In this document: positions 57,795 through 64,000 of the stretch, piece after piece
How positions within the stretch are numbered: position 1 is the first letter of the stretch
Layout: each line of letters begins with the position of its first letter
From: Muricoccus pecuniae
Lineage (GTDB): Bacteria; Pseudomonadota; Alphaproteobacteria; Acetobacterales; Acetobacteraceae
Reading direction: 5' to 3'
DNA: 64,000 bases
Assembly: GCF_014199205.1 (NCBI RefSeq)
Contig: NZ_JACIJD010000001.1
Coordinates: 1-64,000, forward strand
Position numbers and translations under genes: made by a program
Notes under the pieces: model-generated
The model's input: the letters and a program-made list of their open reading frames with translations, nothing else
Database searches by the model: none
Told to the model about the DNA's origin: nothing

Positions 57795-58802
57795 TCAGCC
57801 CAGCCACTCCGCAACCTGCCGCCGCAGGAACGCCGTGTCCTCCGCATTGCCGAGCGGGTTGCCCGCGCGGTGTCCCCAGATGCTGGGGATCGGGCGCAGC
57901 GCGGCGTGGCGGAGATGCGGAAGCTCCGCCTCGTTGTCCGCCACGCGGAAGTAGATGTCGGTCTCGCCCGGCATCAGCAGCACGCGGGCGGTGATGGCGC
58001 GCAGCGCGGCCTGGAGGTCGCCGCCGAAGACGGGGTTGTCGCTGATGTCGCCCGCGTTCCAGCAGCGCATCTGCGCCAGGAGATTCGCCGCGTGCTTGGC
58101 GAGGTATCGGCTTTCCCAGCCCCGCAGGTAGGATTCGAGGTCCGGCGTTTCCGGCGCCAGGTGCAGCCCGGCGCGGTAGAAGTCCTGGCTCATCGCGTGG
58201 CCGGCATAGTTGCGGCCGAAGGCGCGCAGCGCGGCGGCCGGCTGGGCGGAGAAGCGGCCCTCGCCGAGATATTCCGGCGCGGCTTCGAGGATCGCCATCT
58301 GCGCGCGCAGGAAGACCTGGTTGTGCACGGCGGTGCGCGCGCTGCCGCAGTTGATGACCACAGCCTCCACCGCATCGGGGAAGAGCGCGGCCCAGTGATA
58401 GGCCTGCTGCGCCCCCATGGACCAGCCATAGACGGCGCGCAGCCTCTCGATCCCCAGTACCTCGCGGAGCAGGCGGCGCTGGGCCTGGACATTGTCCCAG
58501 GCGGTGACGAGGGCGGGGTAGTCCGGCGTCTCCTGCGGCGAGGAGGAGACGCCGTTGCCGAACATGTCCACCTGCACGACGAACAGGCGCGAGGGGTCCA
58601 GCACGCCCTCCGGCCCGATCAGCCATTCCAGCTCGGCCGCCGTCGCGCCGTAGCTGGTGGGGTAGAGCACGGCGTTGTCCCGCGCGGGGGAGAGGGTGCC
58701 GTGCGTCTTCCACTGCAGGGTGGCGCCGCGGATGGCGCCGCCCTTCAGCACGGGCAGGTCGCCCAGGGCGAAGCGCCCGGTCTCGGTGGGCAGGCTGGTC
58801 AT
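57795..58802 (-). CDS. MetX-like alpha/beta hydrolase, candidate for the NicD step
   Basis: 335 aa. The fold is that of homoserine O-acetyltransferase-like hydrolases: LVTAWDNVQAQRRLL, nucleophile elbow YGWSMGAQQAYHWA, Asp in LLMPGETDIYF and a terminal His in SIWGHRAGNPLG. Genuine MetX proteins have a similar length, but no methionine gene is nearby. NicD, the N-formylmaleamate deformylase of P. putida, is also an alpha/beta hydrolase though shorter. Because it sits in the nic locus where that step is missing, it may perform this deformylation (inference only). No operator was found upstream of it. Confidence 0.7.
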   Translation of the reverse strand: MTSLPTETGRFALGDLPVLKGGAIRGATLQWKTHGTLSPARDNAVLYPTSYGATAAELEWLIGPEGVLDPSRLFVVQVDMFGNGVSSSPQETPDYPALVTAWDNVQAQRRLLREVLGIERLRAVYGWSMGAQQAYHWAALFPDAVEAVVINCGSARTAVHNQVFLRAQMAILEAAPEYLGEGRFSAQPAAALRAFGRNYAGHAMSQDFYRAGLHLAPETPDLESYLRGWESRYLAKHAANLLAQMRCWNAGDISDNPVFGGDLQAALRAITARVLLMPGETDIYFRVADNEAELPHLRHAALRPIPSIWGHRAGNPLGNAEDTAFLRRQVAEWLG

Positions 58803-58867
58803 GCGGTTCCTCCGGCGGGGTGACGCGCCGCGTGAGGCCCGACGCGCATCGCGCGATGCACGGCGCG

Positions 58868-58903
58868 CGCCAGTGGGACCGCCAGTGGGACCGCCAATGG
58901 GGC
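58868..58903. repeat. Three tandem 12-bp repeats
   Basis: CGCCAGTGGGAC occurs twice in direct tandem (58868-58879, 58880-58891), followed by CGCCAATGGGGC (58892-58903), 2 bp after the 3' end of the Bug gene. Function unknown; probably slippage. Confidence 0.8.
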
Positions 58904-58905
58904 GC

Positions 58906-59907
58906 TCAGTCCAGGCGCAGCCCGATGCGCTCGACCACGCGGGCGTAGAGGTCGTACTCGCGGTCGAGAAAGGCGCGGGTGGAGGCGGGGGTGCTGTCCG
59001 CCATGGGGGTGGTGCCCGTGCTCTCCAGCCGCTCGCGCACGCGCGGCTCGGACAGCGCGGCGTTGGCGGCCTTGCTCAGGGCCGCCGTCACATCCTCGGG
59101 CATGTCCTTCGGCCCGACCATCGCGGTCCAGGTCGTCAGCTCGTATTCCGGCAGCGCCGCCTCGGCCACGGTGGGCACGTCGGGGAAGTTCGGGTCGCGC
59201 TGGCGGGTGGTGACGGCGAGCAGCCGCAACGCCCCGTCCCGCACCTGGCCGACGACGGAGCCGAGCTGGTCCACGGCGTAGAGCGTCTCTCCCTTGATGA
59301 GCGATTCCGCCGTCTGCGATCCGCCGCGATAGGGGATGTGCTGCGCGCGCGTGCCGGCGAGATTGGCCAGCAGGTCCGCCGCGAGATGCGACACGCCGCC
59401 GACGCCGGAGCTGGCATAGCCGATGCGGCCGGGCTCCGCGCGCAGGCGCTCCACGAGTTGGGCGAGGGTGGTGATGCCGGAATTGCTGGGCACCACCACG
59501 CCGAGCGGGCTGGTGCCGACCACCGTGATCGGCGTGAAGTCCCGGGTCGGGTGGTAGCGCGCCGCGCTGGCGCCGGAGGCCGGGGCGACGGCGAGGGTGG
59601 AGGCGGAGCCGACGAGCAGCGTGTAGCCGTCCGGCCGCGCGCGGCGGACGTAGTCCGCGCCGATCGCGCTGCCGGCGCCGGGCCGGTTCTCCACCAGCGC
59701 GCGCCCGTCGGGGGTGAGGAGGGGGCCGATGCGGTCCGCCAGCAGCCGCCCGGCGAGGTCGTTCGCGCCGCCGGGCGCGAAGGGGACGACGACGGTGATC
59801 GGGCGGTCCGGGAAGGCGGCCAGGGCGGGGCGGGCCAGCGGCAGCCCCGCGGCCGAGAGCGCGAGGGCAGCGGCGCCGCGACGGCCGAGTTGGCGTCTGG
59901 TGGGCAT
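58906..59907 (-). CDS. Bug/TctC-family binding protein at the nic locus
   Basis: 333 aa. Signal peptide of residues 1-30 ends ARPALA, with a Tat-like RRQLGRRGAAAL start. Bug hallmarks: ITVVVPFAPGGANDLAGRLLA, ALVENRPGAGSAIGADYV and HIPYRGGSQTAESLIKG. It is followed on the same strand by the MetX-like hydrolase. A Bordetella Bug protein has been reported to bind nicotinamide-type ligands, so a pyridine ligand is conceivable here; no tctA or tctB is present. The locus would then hold two independent binding proteins for related compounds. Confidence 0.88.
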   Translation of the reverse strand: MPTRRQLGRRGAAALALSAAGLPLARPALAAFPDRPITVVVPFAPGGANDLAGRLLADRIGPLLTPDGRALVENRPGAGSAIGADYVRRARPDGYTLLVGSASTLAVAPASGASAARYHPTRDFTPITVVGTSPLGVVVPSNSGITTLAQLVERLRAEPGRIGYASSGVGGVSHLAADLLANLAGTRAQHIPYRGGSQTAESLIKGETLYAVDQLGSVVGQVRDGALRLLAVTTRQRDPNFPDVPTVAEAALPEYELTTWTAMVGPKDMPEDVTAALSKAANAALSEPRVRERLESTGTTPMADSTPASTRAFLDREYDLYARVVERIGLRLD

Positions 59908-59997
59908 GGGCAGGTCTCCTCCTCGGCCCTTTTCCGGGCCGCTTCGCCCGCCATCATGCCCAGCCCGGCGGGTGGCGTCACCCGTCCCGCGGCGGGT

Positions 59998-60198
59998 TCA
60001 GGCGTCGCCCACCGTCACGGTGACGAGCCCCGTCCCCTCGCAATCCGGGCAGGGGGCGGCGTCCAGCCGGCCGGTGCCGCTGCACCGGTGGCAGGGACCC
60101 TGCGCCGTCTGGCCCGCATTCGGCTCCACCTCGTCGCCCGGGAGCGGCACGTTCGCCGCCGGAACCGCGATGCTCTTGGAATCCGGCTGTTCCGCCAT
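59998..60198 (-). CDS. Small DnaJ-type zinc-finger protein
   Basis: 66 aa from an ATG at 60198. The C-terminal half has two CxxCxGxG motifs, CHRCSGTG and CPDCEGTG, the pair that binds one zinc ion in the cysteine-rich domain of DnaJ. There is no J domain. The N-terminal 34 residues are unstructured-looking. Such short proteins occur in many proteobacteria without an assigned role. The frame reaching further upstream is shadow. Confidence 0.7.
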   Translation of the reverse strand: MAEQPDSKSIAVPAANVPLPGDEVEPNAGQTAQGPCHRCSGTGRLDAAPCPDCEGTGLVTVTVGDA

Positions 60199-60284
60199 CG
60201 TGGCGCCCTCCCTGACCTGGCCAGTCGGGAACGCGCCGCAGTGGGCGGCGTTGCGGGGGAACCGCCCCGCCGCAGCGCCGGCCC

Positions 60285-61307
60285 TCAGCCTCCGAAGTCC
60301 TCCAGCACGATCTTGCCGCGTGCCTTGCCGCTCTCCAGCACCGCGTGGGCGCGGCGCAGGTTGGCGGCGTTGATGGCGCCGAAATGCTCGCCCAGGGTGG
60401 TGCGGAGCGTCCCCGCATCCACGAGGCGCGAGATCTCGTCCAGCAGCGCGCCCTGCTCCGCCATGTCGGCGGTGCCGAACATGGAGCGGGTGAACATGAA
60501 CTCCCAGTGCAGCGAGACGCTCTTGCGCTTGAGGAGGGAGACGTCGAGCGTCTCGGGGTCGTCGATCAGGGCGAAGCGGCCCTGCGGCGCGATCAGCTCC
60601 GCGATCTCCGCCAAGTGCCGGTCCGTCTGGGTGGTGGAGAGGACGAAGCCCGGCGCGCCGAGGCCGAGCGCAGTCACCTCCGCCGCCAGCGGCTTCGAGT
60701 GGTCCACTACGTGATGCGCCCCGAGGCCGAGCGCCCAATCCCGCGTCTCCGGGCGGGAGGCGGTGGCGATGACGGTCAGCTTCGTCAGCCTGCGGGCGAG
60801 CTGGACGGCGATGGAGCCCACGCCGCCGGCGCCGCCCACGATCAGGATCGCGGGCGCGGCGCCCGGCACGGCATGGGTCCGTGCCTGCAGCCGGTCGAAC
60901 AGGGCCTCCCAGGCGGTGATGGCCGTCAGCGGCAGGGCGGCGGCCTCGGCGAAGCCGACCGAGGCCGGCTTGGTGCCCACGATGCGCTCGTCCACCAGGT
61001 GCAGCTCGGCATTCGTGCCGGGGCGCGTGAGGTCCCCGGCGTAGAACACGGCATCGCCCGGCCTGAAGCGGGAGGCATCGGGCCCGGCGGCCCTCACGAT
61101 CCCCGCCGCATCCCAGCCCAGGACCTTGTGCTCCCCCTCGGCGGGCGCCGCGCGCAGCCGGACCTTCGTATCGACCGGATTCACCGAGACGGCGCGGACC
61201 TCCACCAGCAGGTCGCGCCCGCGCGGCGCCGGCGCGGGCAGGTCGAGATCGAGGAGGGCTTCCCCGGCGGTGATGGGCAGGGACTTCGCGTAGCCGATGG
61301 CGCGCAT
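60285..61307 (-). CDS. Zinc-type alcohol dehydrogenase family (MDR) oxidoreductase
   Basis: 340 aa from the ATG at 61307. GroES-like domain with VEVRAVSVNPVDTKVR, then a Rossmann fold with ILIVGGAGGVGSIAVQLARR (about residue 150). It lacks the structural-zinc cysteines of classical ADHs and belongs to the ZADH1/quinone-oxidoreductase-like group that reduces quinones or enones with NADPH. It is divergent from an HxlR regulator, a common pair in aldehyde and electrophile stress responses. Confidence 0.88.
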   Translation of the reverse strand: MRAIGYAKSLPITAGEALLDLDLPAPAPRGRDLLVEVRAVSVNPVDTKVRLRAAPAEGEHKVLGWDAAGIVRAAGPDASRFRPGDAVFYAGDLTRPGTNAELHLVDERIVGTKPASVGFAEAAALPLTAITAWEALFDRLQARTHAVPGAAPAILIVGGAGGVGSIAVQLARRLTKLTVIATASRPETRDWALGLGAHHVVDHSKPLAAEVTALGLGAPGFVLSTTQTDRHLAEIAELIAPQGRFALIDDPETLDVSLLKRKSVSLHWEFMFTRSMFGTADMAEQGALLDEISRLVDAGTLRTTLGEHFGAINAANLRRAHAVLESGKARGKIVLEDFGG

Positions 61308-61408
61308 GGCGCTTCTCCGAATGCGTTGCTGGCCCCGGAGATGCGGAATACGCTCGCTCGCCGCAAGAACGCACATAAACTGCCCATAGTGTCGGAAAGG
61401 ATACCGTC

Positions 61409-61777
61409 GTGCCGCGCACCCGCCACGCCTCGCTCGACTGCAGCCCCGGCTGCGCGGTGGAGGCGACGCTCGCCCTCATCGACGGCAAGTGGAAGGGCGT
61501 GATCCTGCACCACCTCGGGGAGGGCACGATGCGCTTCAACGAGATCCGCCGCCGCCTGCCGAACGTGACCCAGCGCATGCTGACCAACCAGCTCCGCGAG
61601 CTGGAGGCGGACGGGCTGATCACCCGCCGCGTCTATGCCGAGGTGCCGCCGCGGGTGGAGTACGCCCTCTCGCCCCGGGGCCGCAGCCTGGCGCCCGTGA
61701 TCCGGGCCCTGAAGGACTGGGGCGACGAGCATGTGATGGCCGGGCGGGCAGGCGGGGAGGGGATGGAGGCCGCCTGA
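61409..61777 (+). CDS. HxlR-family transcriptional regulator
   Basis: 122 aa from a GTG. The typical opening CSPGCAVEATLALIDGKWK holds the conserved Cys pair, followed by winged-helix elements RFNEIRRRLPNVTQRMLTNQLRELEADGLI. HxlR/YodB-type proteins sense reactive aldehydes or quinones through such cysteines. It is divergent from the MDR oxidoreductase across about 100 bp, which it probably controls. Confidence 0.9.
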   Translation: MPRTRHASLDCSPGCAVEATLALIDGKWKGVILHHLGEGTMRFNEIRRRLPNVTQRMLTNQLRELEADGLITRRVYAEVPPRVEYALSPRGRSLAPVIRALKDWGDEHVMAGRAGGEGMEAA

Positions 61778-61875
61778 AGGGCCGTCTCCGCGGCCGTCTC
61801 GGGCAGCCGGGCTGAAGGCCGGACGCTGACGAGGGCCGCACGGGCGGGTAGGTCCGGCACCGGCCTGGGGCGCAA

Positions 61876-64000
61876 TCAGGCCGGAACCGGCGCGGCGGCG
61901 AGCAGGGCGGCGATCTCCGGGCGGCAGGAGCCGCAGCCCGTGCCCGCCCCCGTGGCCTCCCCCACCGCGGCGAGGCTGCACGCTCCGCCCCGGATGGCCC
62001 CGCGCACGCACTCCTGCGAGACGCCGTGGCAGACGCAGAGGGTGGGGGAGGGCGGGGGGCCGTCGGAGGGACGCCCGGCGAGAAGGGCGGAGACGGGCGC
62101 GGCGCCGCCCTCCCGCATCAGCCCGGCGAGCCAGTCGCGCGGCGGCAGCCGGTGGTGCGGGTCGAGAAAGAGCACCGCTTCCACCCGCCCGTCGCCGCGC
62201 AGCAGCGCGCCGCGGTGCAGCCCGGCCGAGGGATCCTCCAGCCGCGCCCATTCCGCGCCCTCCGCCGCGACGAGGGCGGCGAGGCGCGCGAAGGCCTCGC
62301 CCGGCGCCTCGACACCGGCCAGCTCGTGGCGCCACAGCCCCTCCCCGAGCACGGCGACGGCCGCCCACTCCGCGATGGCGGGGCCAAGGTCGCGGCGAGC
62401 GATGAGGAAGCCGTGCCAGGCCGGGGTGAAGGCGGAGAGGGCGACGCGCGCCGATTTCAGCGCGGGCTGCGCGCTGATGGGGTCGACTACGGGCGGCACC
62501 GTGCCGTTGACGCGCGCCGCGGGCGAGGCCTGGGCCGTCCAGTGCATCGGCGCGAAGGCGGTGCCGCGGCGCTGGCCGGGGTCGTGGCGCAGGCGCAGCA
62601 CAGCGGAGGCGCCGCCATGGCCGGTGATGCGGGCAAGGCTGCCGTCCTCCAGCCCCCCGGCATCCTCGGGATGGACGGCCAGCACGGGCTCGGGCGCGTG
62701 GGCCATGAGGCGCGGCACGAGGCCCGTGCGGGTCATGGTGTGCCACTGGTCGCGCAGCCGGCCGGTGAGAAGGGTGAGAAGGCCGTCGCCTTCCTCCCGC
62801 GGCTTGTGGGAGACCGGGACGAAGCGCGCCCGGCTGCCGGGGGCGGGAAAGCCGCCGCCCGCGAAGAAGCGCGGCGCCGCCGGCCCCCGGGCCGGGACGG
62901 GCCAGCGGGTCGGCGCCATGGCCTCGTACTCCGCGTCGCTCATCCCGGCGAGGCCGGAGATGTCGAAGGCGCGGCTGCCCTCGTTGCCGAGGCCGGTCAG
63001 CGCCGCGTGCTCGCGGAAGATGGCGGCCGGGCCGCTCCAGGCGAACTCCGCCCCCCAGCCGAGGCGGGCGGCGACCTGGGCAATGATCCACCAGTCCGGC
63101 CGCGCCTCGCCCGGGGCGGGGAGGAAGCCGCGCTGGCGGGAGATGACGCGCTCGGAATTCGTCACCGTCCCGCTCTTCTCCGCCCATCCCAGGGCGGGGA
63201 GGCGCACATGGGCGAGCTCGGCCGTGTCCGTCCGCTCCATGATGTCGGAGACGACGAGGAAGGGCGCGCGGGCTATCGCCTCCCGCGCGGTCTCGCCCTC
63301 GGGCAGGGAGACGGCGGGGTTGGTGGCCATCACCCAGAGCGCGCCGATCCTCCCGGCGCCCAGCGCGCGGAACAGGTCCACCGCCTTCAGCCCGGGGCCG
63401 GTGGCGAGGTTGGGGGCGTTCCAGTGCCGGCGCACCAGCTCCGCCTCGCCCGGCACGGACCAGTCGAGATGGCCGGCGAGCACGTGGCCGAGCGCCCCCA
63501 CCTCGCGCCCGCCCATCGCATTGGGCTGGCCGGTGACGGAGAAGGGGCCGGCGCCGGGCTTCCCGATCCGCCCGGTCAGCAGGTGCGCGTTGATGATGGC
63601 ATTGGCGCCGTCCGTTCCCGTCTCCGACTGGTTGATGCCCTGGCTCCAGAGGGTGACGGTGCGCGGCGTCTCCGCGAACCAGCGGAGGAAGGTGGCCAGC
63701 GCCCCGGGATCGAGCCCCGTGCGTGCGGCAGCACCGGCAGCATCCGCGCGGGCGGCGGCGAGCGCGGCGTCCAGCCCCTGGGTGTGCGCCCCCACATAGG
63801 CGCGGTCCGTCAGGCCGTGATCGTCGAGATGGGCGAGCAGCGCGTTGAACAGCGCGACATCGGAGCCCGGGCGGATGGGGAGGTGCAGGTCGGCCCCCTC
63901 CGCGCTCGGCGTGCGGCGGGGATCGACGATGACGAGCCGCATGGAGGGGCGCAGCGCGCGGGCGGCCGCGATCCGCTGAAACAGCACGGGATGGCACCAG
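61876..64000 (-). CDS. nasA: Assimilatory nitrate reductase catalytic subunit (3' part; runs off the window)
   Basis: About 708 codons are visible; the 5' end lies beyond 64000. At the window edge the frame reads WCHPVLFQRI, a conserved site of NasA-type molybdopterin oxidoreductases. TLWSQGINQSETGTDGANAI, TGQPNAMGGREVGALGH and ALWVMATNPAVSLPE are further family motifs, and the molydop-binding domain follows near residue 400 of the visible part. A C-terminal BFD-like [2Fe-2S] domain has CVCHGVS and GCGSCRPEI, an extension typical of NasA. It reduces nitrate to nitrite in the cytoplasm. The partner nitrite reductase genes would lie outside. Confidence 0.9.
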   Translation of the reverse strand, partial: WCHPVLFQRIAAARALRPSMRLVIVDPRRTPSAEGADLHLPIRPGSDVALFNALLAHLDDHGLTDRAYVGAHTQGLDAALAAARADAAGAAARTGLDPGALATFLRWFAETPRTVTLWSQGINQSETGTDGANAIINAHLLTGRIGKPGAGPFSVTGQPNAMGGREVGALGHVLAGHLDWSVPGEAELVRRHWNAPNLATGPGLKAVDLFRALGAGRIGALWVMATNPAVSLPEGETAREAIARAPFLVVSDIMERTDTAELAHVRLPALGWAEKSGTVTNSERVISRQRGFLPAPGEARPDWWIIAQVAARLGWGAEFAWSGPAAIFREHAALTGLGNEGSRAFDISGLAGMSDAEYEAMAPTRWPVPARGPAAPRFFAGGGFPAPGSRARFVPVSHKPREEGDGLLTLLTGRLRDQWHTMTRTGLVPRLMAHAPEPVLAVHPEDAGGLEDGSLARITGHGGASAVLRLRHDPGQRRGTAFAPMHWTAQASPAARVNGTVPPVVDPISAQPALKSARVALSAFTPAWHGFLIARRDLGPAIAEWAAVAVLGEGLWRHELAGVEAPGEAFARLAALVAAEGAEWARLEDPSAGLHRGALLRGDGRVEAVLFLDPHHRLPPRDWLAGLMREGGAAPVSALLAGRPSDGPPPSPTLCVCHGVSQECVRGAIRGGACSLAAVGEATGAGTGCGSCRPEIAALLAAAPVPA

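Overview
This is a very GC-rich stretch that reads as an alphaproteobacterial chromosome, most likely Acetobacteraceae/Roseomonas-like. The evidence is a CcrM-type GANTC methyltransferase next to rnhB, a DUF721-DsbA-SMC run, a full gcvTHP operon, Bug/TctC binding proteins and several branched-chain-amino-acid-type (HAAT) ABC transporters. The taxonomic placement is inference; the gene calls rest on motifs read from the sequence. No tRNA, rRNA, CRISPR or intact mobile element was seen, only transposase tails at the left edge.

Layout. 1-208: two transposase remnants. 8137-177 (minus): a seven-gene catabolic/uptake operon (MmgE/PrpD, LivH, fused LivM-LivG, LivF, binding protein, SDR, Ldh-type dehydrogenase) behind a GntR-type palindrome and an 18-codon leader ORF. 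8599-13190: ferric-siderophore genes (FhuF-like reductase, TonB receptor, binding protein) with a Fur-box-like site. 13321-17634: an AfuABC-type ABC transporter preceded by a Pho-box-like sequence, so probably organophosphate uptake rather than iron. 17702-19117: FAD D-hydroxyacid dehydrogenase. 19481-26093: tandem glycine riboswitch and gcvT-gcvH-gcvP-nudix-GNAT-hydrolase, almost all overlapping by 4 nt. 26146-28775: SDR, rnhB, ccrM. 28842-34256: orphan amino-acid binding protein, Tat-exported SDR, LysR/Bug pair, second Ldh-type dehydrogenase. 34297-36372: GH26-like RTX protein with an AT-rich upstream region. 36373-45474: bioY, mutY, DUF721, DsbA-like, smc, upp, YeiH.

45500-59907 is the most interesting region: a nicotinate-degradation locus. 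It holds nicX (2,5-dihydroxypyridine dioxygenase), a dedicated HAAT ABC transporter with a LivH-LivM fusion, nicA and nicB (nicotinate dehydrogenase with three haem-c sites), nicC (6-hydroxynicotinate 3-monooxygenase), a TetR regulator, a MetX-like hydrolase and a Bug binding protein. Two 18-bp palindromes of consensus TAACTGARCGTRCAGTTA lie about 30 bp upstream of nicX and nicC and match each other at 16 of 18 positions; they are the obvious operators for the TetR protein. The locus would take nicotinate to N-formylmaleamate. Recognisable nicE and nicF are absent here, and the MetX-like hydrolase is a candidate for the NicD step.

59998-64000: a small DnaJ-type zinc-finger protein, a zinc-type alcohol-dehydrogenase-family oxidoreductase with a divergent HxlR regulator, and the 3' part of an assimilatory nitrate reductase running off the right edge.
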